Shown here: positions 45,958 to 54,535 of the stretch, one piece after another
How the letters are laid out: each line of letters starts with the position of its first letter
How positions within the stretch are numbered: the first letter of the stretch is position 1
Assembly: GCF_001431725.1 (NCBI RefSeq)
Contig: NZ_CP013106.1
Span: 558,001-622,000 of the forward strand
DNA: 64,000 nucleotides
Direction: 5' to 3'
DNA from: Halomonas huangheensis
GTDB taxonomy: Bacteria; Pseudomonadota; Gammaproteobacteria; Pseudomonadales; Halomonadaceae
Notes under the pieces: model-generated
What the model was told of the DNA's origin: nothing
Seen by the model: only the letters and a program-made list of their open reading frames with translations
Databases searched by the model: none
Position numbers and translations under genes: made by a program

Positions 45958-47205
45958 ATGAGCGAGTCGACACAGTCGGTCACGGCTGCTGAGTCAACCT
46001 CTTCTCTGCGCCGTGTCTTTCTGGTCGCCGGAGAGCTCTCCGGCGATATCCTTGGTGCGAGCCTGATGCGTGAGTTGAAGGCTCGTCATCCCGATATCGA
46101 ATTTCGCGGCCTTGGTGGACCACGGATGCAGGCCGAAGGGCTGGATTCGCTGTTCCCGCTGGAAACCTTGTCGGTCATGGGGCTGGTTGAAGTGATCCGG
46201 CACCTGCCGGAACTGATTCGTGTGCGGCGAGTGCTGCGTGAGGCTGCCATCACCTGGCAACCGGATATCATGATCGGTATCGATGCTCCGGACTTCAACC
46301 TCGGCCTCGAACGACAGTTGCGTGAGACCGGCATCGTCACTGCACATTATGTCAGCCCCTCGGTCTGGGCGTGGCGGCAGGGGCGGGTCAAGGGCATCGC
46401 GCGTTCCGTGGATGCCATGCTTACTTTCCTGCCCTTCGAGGCCGCCTTCTACGTCAAGCACAAGGTACCGGTTGCCTTTGTTGGCCACCCGCTGGCCGAC
46501 GACATTGCTGTTGATACGGATCGCCAGGCCGAGCGCAAGCAGTTGGGGCTCGACAATGATGCTGAGGTGCTGGCGTTGCTGCCAGGCTCGCGGCGCAATG
46601 AGATTCGCTTCATGGGTGCAACATTCCTCGAAGCTGCTTCGCGACTGGTCGAAGCGCGTCCCGGCCTGCAAGTGGTGATTCCGGCGGCAACCCCGGAGCG
46701 TCATGCAGAGCTGGCCAACTTGCTGATAAGTTATCCGGCGCTCGAACCGCATGTCACATTGTTGGACGGGCAGGCTCGCGAAGCCATGGTCGCCAGTGAT
46801 GTAGTGCTGTTGGCCTCGGGGACCGCGGCGCTGGAGGCGATGCTCTGTCACCGTCCGATGGTCGTTGGCTACCGCATGGCGCCGATGACCCATGCCATTG
46901 CCCGCCATCTGGTCAAGACCGAGTGGATCTCATTGCCCAACCTGATTGCCCGCGAGGCATTGGTGCCGGAACTGATTCAGGATGCCGCGTCCGCCGAGGC
47001 CATTGCTGACCAGCTTGCCGAATTGCTCGACGACGATGCACGGCGTACTGAGCTGGAGCAGCGCTTTGTCGATATGCATCGCGCTCTACAGCGCAATGCC
47101 AGTCGGCGGGCGGTGGACGCGATCGACGCGCTGGTCGAGCGCCGTCCGTTACCGGAAAGCGTGTCGGCGGATGCGGTCGAGGCGCGCATCGTGGAGGGGG
47201 CCTGA
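45958..47205 (+). CDS. lpxB: Lipid A disaccharide synthase LpxB
   Basis: A 415-residue peripheral membrane glycosyltransferase joining UDP-diacylglucosamine and lipid [20 protein letters not shown], the [11 protein letters not shown] signature, FVGHPLADD and [10 protein letters not shown] are all present. The first 18 residues are an extra Ser/Thr-rich tail. ATG 45958. rnhB follows two bases after the stop. Confidence 0.97.
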   Translation: MSESTQSVTAAESTSSLRRVFLVAGELSGDILGASLMRELKARHPDIEFRGLGGPRMQAEGLDSLFPLETLSVMGLVEVIRHLPELIRVRRVLREAAITWQPDIMIGIDAPDFNLGLERQLRETGIVTAHYVSPSVWAWRQGRVKGIARSVDAMLTFLPFEAAFYVKHKVPVAFVGHPLADDIAVDTDRQAERKQLGLDNDAEVLALLPGSRRNEIRFMGATFLEAASRLVEARPGLQVVIPAATPERHAELANLLISYPALEPHVTLLDGQAREAMVASDVVLLASGTAALEAMLCHRPMVVGYRMAPMTHAIARHLVKTEWISLPNLIAREALVPELIQDAASAEAIADQLAELLDDDARRTELEQRFVDMHRALQRNASRRAVDAIDALVERRPLPESVSADAVEARIVEGA

Positions 47206-47206
47206 T

Positions 47207-47833
47207 ATGGCAATAGCGAAGCGCAAGGCTGCAGATCTACCGCCACTGGTCATCGACTACCAGGGCCAACTGCTGGCGGGTGTCGATGAAGTTGGCCGAG
47301 GACCACTGGTTGGGTCGGTAGTGGCCGCAGCCGTGATTCTCGACCCTGAGCGTCCCATTGCCGGGCTCAATGATTCCAAGGCCTTGTCGGCAAGGCGCCG
47401 TGAGGCACTGGACGTGGAAATTCGTGAAAACGCTCTGGCGCTGTGTGTGGCAGAGGCGAGTAGCGACGAAATCGATACCCTGAATATCTATCACGCCACG
47501 CATCTGGCGATGCGGCGTGCCATCGACGGGCTGATGCCGGCAGCGGAATATCTGTTGGTGGACGGCAATCGGCTGCCTGGGCATCATGTTCCGGGACAGG
47601 CGGTTGTCAAGGGCGATGCACGTCACCCTGCGATTGCCGCGGCCTCGATACTGGCCAAGGTGGCGCGTGATGCCGCAATGCATGTACTGCATGACTGCCA
47701 TCCGGAGTATGGTTTTGCCCGCCACAAGGGCTACCCAACAGCGGAGCACCTGGCCGCACTCGAGCGCCTGGGGGCGTTGCCTGAGCACCGTCGCTCCTTT
47801 GGTCCGGTGAAGCGGCAACTGGCTCTATTCTGA
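47207..47833 (+). CDS. rnhB: Ribonuclease HII
   Basis: A 208-residue RNase HII that cuts the RNA strand of RNA-DNA hybrids and single ribonucleotides in DNA. The acidic active site is visible: [10 protein letters not shown] (first Asp/Glu), DGNRLPG and a later Asp in the ARDAAMH helix. [11 protein letters not shown] is the family motif. ATG 47207 has GGAGGGGGCC before it, two bases after lpxB. A longer frame to 46982 would overlap lpxB and is not used. Confidence 0.97.
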   Translation: MAIAKRKAADLPPLVIDYQGQLLAGVDEVGRGPLVGSVVAAAVILDPERPIAGLNDSKALSARRREALDVEIRENALALCVAEASSDEIDTLNIYHATHLAMRRAIDGLMPAAEYLLVDGNRLPGHHVPGQAVVKGDARHPAIAAASILAKVARDAAMHVLHDCHPEYGFARHKGYPTAEHLAALERLGALPEHRRSFGPVKRQLALF

Positions 47834-47949
47834 ACAACCGGGTTCTGAGCAGCCGAACCCTGAGCCTGCCGCTGACAATGCCATCATCTTTCTGCACCGC
47901 GTCTGGTTCCATCGGACGTGGTGACTGACCCTTGAGGTTCTGTACTCAC

Positions 47950-50900
47950 ATGTCTGTCCCCTTTGTTCATCTGCGCGTTCACAGTGAATTTTCCCTGGTC
48001 GATGGGCTGGTGCGCCTCAAGCCCTACATCAAGGCGGGGGAACAGCAGGGGGCGCCGGCACTGGCACTGACCGATGAGAGCAACCTGTTCGGCCTCGTCA
48101 AGTTCTACAACGGTGCCCAGGGCGCCGGCATCAAGCCGATCATCGGCTCTGACCTGTGGCTGTCCAATATCCACGACCCGGAGCACCCCTACCGTCTGAC
48201 ACTGCTGGCGATGAACGATGTCGGCTATCGCAACCTGACCGAGCTGATCTCGCGAGGCTGGATGCACGGTCAGCGTCAGGGGCGGGCGATTCTCGACAAG
48301 GCCTGGGTCATGGAGCAGAGCGAAGGTTTGATCGCGCTGTCCGGGGGTCGTGATGGCGAGGTCGGTCGTTACCTGCTGAGTGATCATCAGCATGAGGCCC
48401 ACCAGGTGCTGGAGGAGTGGACATCGGCCTTCCCCGGCCGCTTCTACCTCGAGCTGACCCGCACCGGCCGCCCTCTGGAAGAGGACTGTGTGCATGCCTC
48501 GGTGGCGCTGGCACTGGAAACCGATACGCCGGTGGTGGCGACCAATGACGTGCGCTTTCTCGCGCGAGAGGATTTCTGGGCTCACGAAACGCGGGTGTCG
48601 ATTGGTGAGGGGCGTGCACTGGATGACCCGCGCCGTGAACGCCGCTACACCGAGGAGCAGTATTTCAAGAGCCCGACGGAAATGGCCGAGTTGTTCGCCG
48701 ACATTCCCGAGGCCATCGAGAACACGGTGATGATCGCTGCACGCTGCAGCGTTGACGTGCGGCTTGGGGAAATATTCCTGCCCGAGTACGGCATTCCCGA
48801 CGGCATGACCCAGGACGAGTTCTTTCGCAAGATTTCCCATGATGGTCTAACCGAGCGTCTGGATGCGCTGTATCCGCTGGAGACACATCCGCGCGGCACC
48901 GAGGAATGGGCTGAGACCGAGAAACGCTACCGTGAGCGTCTCGATTTCGAGCTCAACATCATTCTGCAGATGGGGTTCCCCGGTTACTTCCTGATCGTGA
49001 TGGATTTCATCCAGTGGGCCAAGGACAACGATGTCCCGGTGGGGCCGGGTCGTGGCTCCGGTGCCGGCTCGCTGGTCGCCTACGCGCAGAAGATCACCGA
49101 TCTCGACCCGATCCAGTATGACCTGCTGTTCGAGCGCTTCCTCAACCCGGAACGTGTCTCGATGCCCGACTTTGACGTCGACTTCTGCATGGAGAAGCGT
49201 GACCGGGTCATCGACTATGTGGCGGAGCGCTACGGGCGGAATGCGGTATCGCAGATCGTCACCTTCGGCACCATGGCCGCCAAGGCGGTGGTTCGTGATG
49301 TCGCTCGTGCTCAGGGCAAACCCTATTCGCTGGGTGACAAATTGTCCAAGCTGATCCCCTTTGAAGTGGGTATGACGCTGGGCAAGGCCATTGAGCAGGA
49401 GCCTCAGCTCAAGGATTTCATCGACGTCGATGAAGATGCCCAGGAAATCTGGGAGATGGCGCTCAAGCTCGAGGGGGTCACTCGCGGAACCGGCAAACAC
49501 GCCGGTGGTGTGGTGATCGCACCGACCAAACTGACCGACTTCGCACCATTGCTGTGCGACGAGGAGGGCAATGGTCTGGTGGTGCAGTTCGACAAGAATG
49601 ACATCGAGGATGCGGGTCTGGTCAAGTTCGACTTCCTCGGTCTACGAACGTTGACCATCATCGACTGGGCGCTGGAGATGGTCGACAAGGTGCGGGCCGT
49701 CAATGACCAGGGTCCGCTGGATATCGATACCATCCCGCTGGATGACGGCAAGACCTTCGAAATGCTCAAGAAGGCCGAGACGACCGCGGTCTTCCAGCTT
49801 GAATCGCGCGGCATGAAGGAACTGATCAAGCGCCTGTTGCCCGACTCGTTGGAGGACATGATCGCCCTGGTGGCCTTGTTCCGCCCGGGACCTCTCCAGT
49901 CCGGCATGGTCGATGACTTCATCAACCGTAAGCATGGCCGGGCCGAGATTTCCTATCCACACCCGGATTATCAGCATGAACTGCTCAAACCGGTACTGAA
50001 CCCCACCTACGGCATCATCCTCTATCAAGAGCAGGTGATGCAGATTGCCCAGGTGATGGCTGGCTACTCTCTGGGTCAGGCTGACCTGTTGCGCCGCGCA
50101 ATGGGCAAGAAGAAGCCGGAAGAGATGGCCAAGCAGCGCGTAGGGTTCATGGAGGGCTGCGAGGCCAACGGCATCAGTGCTGACCTGGCAGGTAATATCT
50201 TCGACCTGGTGGAGAAGTTTGCCGGTTACGGCTTCAACAAGTCGCACTCGGCAGCCTATGCACTGGTGTCCTACCAGACCGCCTGGTTGAAGGCGCACTA
50301 CCCGGGACCGTTCATGGCGGCGGTGATGTCCACCGAAATGGACAACCTCGACAAGGTGGTGCCGCTGATTGAGGAGTGTCGCAACCTCAAGCTCACCGTG
50401 ACGCCGCCTGACGTCAATGTTGGTGGTTACAAGTTTACCGTCGATGACCAAGGGCGAGTGGTCTACGGCCTCGGTGCCATTCGTGGGGTCGGTGAAGGCC
50501 CGATCGGGGCAATTGTCGAGGCGCGCAGTGCGGATGGTCCCTTCCAGGATCTGTTCGATTTCTGCCGCCGTGTGGATCCAAAACGCATGAACAAGCGTAC
50601 CCTGGAGGCGCTGATTCGCTCTGGTGCATTGGATAACCTTGGCCCGAATCGTGCCGTACTGGCCGCAGCGCTGGACGACGCTCTGCGCGCTGCTGCACAG
50701 AACCAACAGAATCAGAATGCCGGGATGATGGATCTGTTCGGCGAGGCTTTTGTCGCCGACGAGGAGGAGTCTTCCGATCCTTACGCCGACTACAGCCGCG
50801 CTCGTGAATGGACCGATCGTGAGCGACTCGCGGGCGAGAAAGACACTCTGGGACTGTACCTGACCGGGCATCCTATTGATGAGTACGAGACAGAATTGGC

Positions 50901-51456
50901 ACGCTTTGTCTCGACGCGTATTGCCGACCTCAAACCTTCACGGGAACCCCAGCGGGTGGCCGGTCTGGTTGTTGGTATGCGCACCATGAAATCCAAACGC
51001 GGCGATACCATGGCCTTCCTGACCCTCGATGATCGTACCGGGCGGATCGAGGCATCGCTGTTTGGCGAACTGTTCGATAGCGTGCGTGCTCAGTTGGATA
51101 ACGCTGAGGTGCTGATCATCGAAGGCGAAGTGTCCAGCGATGATTACTCAGGCGGTCTGCGCTTGCGTGGCAAGGACGTCACGCCGATGGTGCAGGCACG
51201 TACACGCTTCGGTCAGGCGGTGGAGGTGTCGATCAATGCCGGCAACGCCAATGGACGCCTGATCGACAGCCTGCATCAGAGTCTGGCGCCCCATCGTAGT
51301 GAGGAGGGCTTGCCTGTCCGACTGCGTTACCGCAGCCATGAAGCCTGTGGTTGGCTTGAATTCGATGAGCAGTGGAAAGTCATGCCCAGCGACGAGCTGT
51401 TGATCGCGCTGCGTGAAGTGGAAGGTCAGGACGGGGTGCGACTGAAGTATCGTTGA
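47950..51456 (+). CDS. dnaE: DNA polymerase III alpha subunit
   Basis: The 1168-residue replicative polymerase subunit. PHP domain at the N-terminus (VHLRVHSEFSLVDG), palm with PDFDVDF (catalytic Asp407 and Asp409) and the third Asp in GLVKFDFLGL. The thumb/fingers region includes GPGRGSGAGSLVAYA. The C-terminal OB-fold has VAGLVVGMRTMKSKRGD and a clamp-binding-like QNAGMMDLFG. ATG 47950 is used; GAGG lies 13-16 bases upstream. It is complete, follows rnhB and precedes accA. Confidence 0.98.
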   Translation: MSVPFVHLRVHSEFSLVDGLVRLKPYIKAGEQQGAPALALTDESNLFGLVKFYNGAQGAGIKPIIGSDLWLSNIHDPEHPYRLTLLAMNDVGYRNLTELISRGWMHGQRQGRAILDKAWVMEQSEGLIALSGGRDGEVGRYLLSDHQHEAHQVLEEWTSAFPGRFYLELTRTGRPLEEDCVHASVALALETDTPVVATNDVRFLAREDFWAHETRVSIGEGRALDDPRRERRYTEEQYFKSPTEMAELFADIPEAIENTVMIAARCSVDVRLGEIFLPEYGIPDGMTQDEFFRKISHDGLTERLDALYPLETHPRGTEEWAETEKRYRERLDFELNIILQMGFPGYFLIVMDFIQWAKDNDVPVGPGRGSGAGSLVAYAQKITDLDPIQYDLLFERFLNPERVSMPDFDVDFCMEKRDRVIDYVAERYGRNAVSQIVTFGTMAAKAVVRDVARAQGKPYSLGDKLSKLIPFEVGMTLGKAIEQEPQLKDFIDVDEDAQEIWEMALKLEGVTRGTGKHAGGVVIAPTKLTDFAPLLCDEEGNGLVVQFDKNDIEDAGLVKFDFLGLRTLTIIDWALEMVDKVRAVNDQGPLDIDTIPLDDGKTFEMLKKAETTAVFQLESRGMKELIKRLLPDSLEDMIALVALFRPGPLQSGMVDDFINRKHGRAEISYPHPDYQHELLKPVLNPTYGIILYQEQVMQIAQVMAGYSLGQADLLRRAMGKKKPEEMAKQRVGFMEGCEANGISADLAGNIFDLVEKFAGYGFNKSHSAAYALVSYQTAWLKAHYPGPFMAAVMSTEMDNLDKVVPLIEECRNLKLTVTPPDVNVGGYKFTVDDQGRVVYGLGAIRGVGEGPIGAIVEARSADGPFQDLFDFCRRVDPKRMNKRTLEALIRSGALDNLGPNRAVLAAALDDALRAAAQNQQNQNAGMMDLFGEAFVADEEESSDPYADYSRAREWTDRERLAGEKDTLGLYLTGHPIDEYETELARFVSTRIADLKPSREPQRVAGLVVGMRTMKSKRGDTMAFLTLDDRTGRIEASLFGELFDSVRAQLDNAEVLIIEGEVSSDDYSGGLRLRGKDVTPMVQARTRFGQAVEVSINAGNANGRLIDSLHQSLAPHRSEEGLPVRLRYRSHEACGWLEFDEQWKVMPSDELLIALREVEGQDGVRLKYR

Positions 51457-51462
51457 GGTGTG

Positions 51463-51494
51463 CGAGCTGTAAGCTATAAGTTTCAAGCGGTAAG
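51463..51494 (+). repeat. REP-like intergenic element, copy 2 (after dnaE)
   Basis: A 32-base element beginning CGAGCTGTAAG and ending AGCGGTAAG, 27/32 identical to 15193-15224 and in the same orientation. It begins seven bases after the dnaE stop. With the reversed partial copy at 51605-51626 and the palindrome at 51630-51645 it fills most of the 301-bp gap 51457-51757, which otherwise shows no gene. Confidence 0.6.
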
Positions 51495-51604
51495 GAACCC
51501 CGGCAGCAGCGAGTCCGGAGCTTCGGGTTCGCTGTGCTTGAGCTTGAAGCCAGACTCTCTGTGCTCCTATCTGTGATTCATGAAGCCGCACGGAGCGGCT
51601 CGTC

Positions 51605-51626
51605 GCTCGGGGCTTGCAGCTTATCT
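51605..51626 (-). repeat. Inverted partial copy of the REP-like element
   Basis: On the minus strand this reads TAAGCTGCAAGCCC, matching the TAAGCTATAAG core of 51463-51494. Two opposed copies about 140 bp apart give the arrangement of a bacterial interspersed mosaic element. The match is short, so this is tentative. Confidence 0.4.
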
Positions 51627-51629
51627 CTG

Positions 51630-51645
51630 GGCCGCATGCGGCCCG
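51630..51645. other. 16-bp perfect palindrome before accA
   Basis: GGGCCGCATGCGGCCC, a perfect palindrome 112 bases before the accA start. It could be a hairpin closing the repeat block or a protein-binding site. Confidence 0.5.
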
Positions 51646-51757
51646 AGGCTTGCGTGTGTCGCCCAGGGTGCGATAATGCTCCCCACTTTATTCTTGCCAT
51701 GGGTAGGTCTCGGGATCGTCTCCCGACCTGCCTTCGATGATCACAAGGCACTTGCCC

Positions 51758-52711
51758 ATGAACCCGAACTATCTCGATTTCGAACAGCCCATCGCCGAGC
51801 TTCAGGCCAAGATCGAAGAGCTGCGTCTGGTCGGTAACGACAGCAAGGTCAGCCTCAGCGATGAGATTTCTCGACTCGAGGAAAAAAGCCGCAAGCTGAC
51901 CGAGTCCATCTTCAAGGATCTTTCGCCCTGGCAGGTATCCCAGCTGTCGCGTCACCCTCAGCGGCCCTACACGCTCGATTATCTGGAGCACGTGTTCACC
52001 GATTTCGATGAACTGCATGGTGATCGTGAGTTTGCTGATGATGCGGCCATCGTTGGTGGTGTGGCGCGTCTCAATGATCGTCCGGTGATGATTATCGGTC
52101 ACCAGAAGGGCCGTGACGTCAAGGAGAAGGTGCGCCGCAACTTTGGTATGCCGCGCCCTGAAGGCTACCGCAAGGCCTGTCGTTTGATGGAGATGGCCGA
52201 GCGTTTCAAGTTGCCGGTACTGACCTTCATTGATACGCCAGGCGCTTATCCCGGCATTGATGCCGAAGAGCGTGGCCAGAGTGAAGCCATCGCTTATAAC
52301 CTGGCCGTCATGTCGCGCCTGAAGACACCGATCATCTCCACGGTAGTGGGTGAGGGTGGCTCCGGTGGAGCACTGGCGATCGGCGTCTGTGATGAGCTGA
52401 TGATGCTCGAGTACGGCACCTATTCGGTGATCTCACCGGAAGGCTGTGCTTCGATCCTGTGGAAGAGCGCCGAACGTGCCTCGGATGCGGCTCAGGCGAT
52501 GGGCATCACTGCCACGCGGCTCAAGGAGCTGGGCTTCGTCGATACCCTGATCAAGGAACCGTTGGGCGGTGCGCATCGTTTCCCGCAGCAGACCGCCGAG
52601 CGAGTTCGTGATGCCATCTGCGATGGCCTCGAGCGTCTTGATGCCCTCGATACTGATGCTCTACTCGAGCGTCGCTACAAGCGCCTGATGAGCTACGGCG
52701 CGCCTGCCTGA
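51758..52711 (+). CDS. accA: Acetyl-CoA carboxylase carboxyltransferase alpha subunit
   Basis: A 317-residue subunit that with AccD transfers carboxyl from biotin-BCCP to acetyl-CoA, the first step of fatty acid synthesis. [20 protein letters not shown], the crotonase-type core [18 protein letters not shown] and [13 protein letters not shown] are diagnostic. The frame starts at 51737, but ATG 51758 gives the family N-terminus. It follows dnaE as in many gammaproteobacteria; tilS, normally next, is displaced by about 10 kb. Confidence 0.98.
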   Translation: MNPNYLDFEQPIAELQAKIEELRLVGNDSKVSLSDEISRLEEKSRKLTESIFKDLSPWQVSQLSRHPQRPYTLDYLEHVFTDFDELHGDREFADDAAIVGGVARLNDRPVMIIGHQKGRDVKEKVRRNFGMPRPEGYRKACRLMEMAERFKLPVLTFIDTPGAYPGIDAEERGQSEAIAYNLAVMSRLKTPIISTVVGEGGSGGALAIGVCDELMMLEYGTYSVISPEGCASILWKSAERASDAAQAMGITATRLKELGFVDTLIKEPLGGAHRFPQQTAERVRDAICDGLERLDALDTDALLERRYKRLMSYGAPA

Positions 52712-52847
52712 GCTAAGCCTGCTGCCTGCCGGGAGCCCATTTACCGAGCGCCCACACGGTATGAGCCTGCTGTTGAGTTTGGCTGAGCTGCTCGAGAGAT
52801 ACCGCGGTGGGCAACCAGGCAACCGCGACTATTGAAGTAGCGCCATG

Positions 52848-52883
52848 AGCCCCCCGTTCGACAACGTCGAGCGGGGGGCTTTA
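52848..52883 (+). terminator. Terminator after accA
   Basis: A 15-bp stem (52848-52862 with 52866-52880, core AGCCCCCCG) with one G-U pair, an AAC loop and a short TT. It lies 136 bases after accA and marks the left boundary of the inserted region. Nothing else was recognised in 52712-53059. Confidence 0.75.
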
Positions 52884-53059
52884 CGTCGGCACCGGTAGCC
52901 CGGACTCCCTCATCGGAGACATTCGCCATTGGTCCTACGTCGTCGTCGGCGCCCGGGGATGGTGTACCCTGTGGCGGCAGTATACCGCTACGCCTGATGC
53001 GGCATGTGACCGACGGACCGCTCGGGACGTTCTGGGATCGGGAGGTGGATGTGGTGGGG

Positions 53060-54535
53060 ATGAACGCAGGGCTGGCGCGCACTGGTCAAGGTGGGGCATC
53101 GAGCCCGTGGCTGGCCGGCATCCGTGGCTCATCGCGGGGCTGGCGACGCGGATGCCGATCACTGTTGCTGGGGTTGGGGCTACTAGGGCCAGGACTGGGA
53201 GCAGGACCAGGGCTGTTGGCACCGGTGGCCTATGCCGCTGATGCTCCTCCACGCCTGGTGGTGCTGACATCGTTTTCGGAGCAGGTCAGTCAGGAACTGG
53301 CCGACGCCTATCTCCGCGAGTCTCCCGGCGTCACGCTTGCGTTCATTCACAAGAAGACCAGCGCCGCGCTCAATCACCTCGAAAGGGACTTGGGGCCGAC
53401 GCCTGACCTGGTGATGGCCAGTGCCCTCGATGCCTTCGGCTGGATGGCCGAACGTGACCTGCTGGTACCAGCGGGGGCCCTGGTCGCTCAAATGGCTCCC
53501 CACATTGAGCCGTCGCTAGAGCCTTACTGTGTACCCTTCGCCCGCGCAGGCTATGGCTTGATGTGGCATCGAGGCTACCTCGAGCTCCATGGCTTGAACC
53601 CGCCGAGTGGCTGGGAGGCGTTGCTCGAACCAGGTTTTACCGGCCAGGTTGCGATGTCATCACCGGCCCGTTCAGGTACCACCCATGTGATTGTCGAGTC
53701 GCTGCTCCAGGCCCGCGGCTGGGAGCCGGGCTGGGCCTATTTGATGACGCTGGGAGGGCGGCTGGCCACGGTGACAGCCCGCAGCTTTGGGGTGCCCATC
53801 GGCATCCAGCGAGAGCGTTTCGGTGTTGGCCTGGTGGTGGATGCGCTCGCCGCTCCGGCCATCGTCGTTGACGCCGACATCGGCTTTACCTATCCCGTAC
53901 CGGTCACGGTTCTTCCGGTGTGTGCCGCCCTGGTGCGTGGCGGTGCCGAACTCGACGAGGCGCGACGATTCCTGCGCTTCTTGACGTCGCCGTCCGGTCA
54001 GCGCGTACTGGCTTCGCCGTCACTTGGGCGTTATCCCATCGACCCTGTGGTGACGACCGGTATACCTGACCATCCGTTGACGCATCTTGTACCGGGCCAG
54101 GTGCGCCTCGCCTACGACGCCGAGCTATCGCGTCGACGCTACGGTCTGGTCAATGCTCTGTTCGATCACCTGGTGACCTACCGACTGGATCGTCTACGCG
54201 AGTTCTGGGTGCGGCATGATGAGCTGGCGGTCCAGCTAGCGTCGAGATCGGAAAGCGGCATGGACACTGAGGCTTCCACCCGAGATCGCTCCGATCTGGC
54301 CAGGGCCAGAGAACTCGCCACCCGCGTACCGTTCGCCGCCGAGCGCCTCGCCGATGCCGAGCTTCTGGCGCAGTTCAGTCGCCATCAGCCCGGATTGATG
54401 GCAGGAGCAGTGCAGCGCGAAGAAGAAGCGGCCTGGCGAGAGCGGCTCGATACCGATCTTGAGGCGGCACGCGCCTTGCTGGAAGCGCTGGCTGCCCGGC
54501 TTGGGGTATCCACCAGTGTAGGTGCAGCACCGTGA
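53060..54535 (+). CDS. PgtC-like periplasmic binding protein of a sensory module
   Basis: About 491 residues. An Arg-rich n-region and hydrophobic core (RRGCRSLLLGLGLLGPGLG) precede cleavage near VAYA-A. The mature protein is a type-2 solute-binding protein (LVVLTSFSEQVSQELADAYL) with the probable anion site SPARSGTTH and a C-terminal extension (RRRYGLVNALFDHLVTYRL) ending in helices. It is clearly paralogous to the protein at 58706. By order (binding protein, kinase, regulator) it matches PgtC, which signals in phosphoglycerate uptake. The start is uncertain: ATG 53060 is far from GGGAGG, and GTG 53051/53054 are nearer. GTG 54532 of the kinase overlaps its stop. Confidence 0.7.
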   Translation: MNAGLARTGQGGASSPWLAGIRGSSRGWRRGCRSLLLGLGLLGPGLGAGPGLLAPVAYAADAPPRLVVLTSFSEQVSQELADAYLRESPGVTLAFIHKKTSAALNHLERDLGPTPDLVMASALDAFGWMAERDLLVPAGALVAQMAPHIEPSLEPYCVPFARAGYGLMWHRGYLELHGLNPPSGWEALLEPGFTGQVAMSSPARSGTTHVIVESLLQARGWEPGWAYLMTLGGRLATVTARSFGVPIGIQRERFGVGLVVDALAAPAIVVDADIGFTYPVPVTVLPVCAALVRGGAELDEARRFLRFLTSPSGQRVLASPSLGRYPIDPVVTTGIPDHPLTHLVPGQVRLAYDAELSRRRYGLVNALFDHLVTYRLDRLREFWVRHDELAVQLASRSESGMDTEASTRDRSDLARARELATRVPFAAERLADAELLAQFSRHQPGLMAGAVQREEEAAWRERLDTDLEAARALLEALAARLGVSTSVGAAP

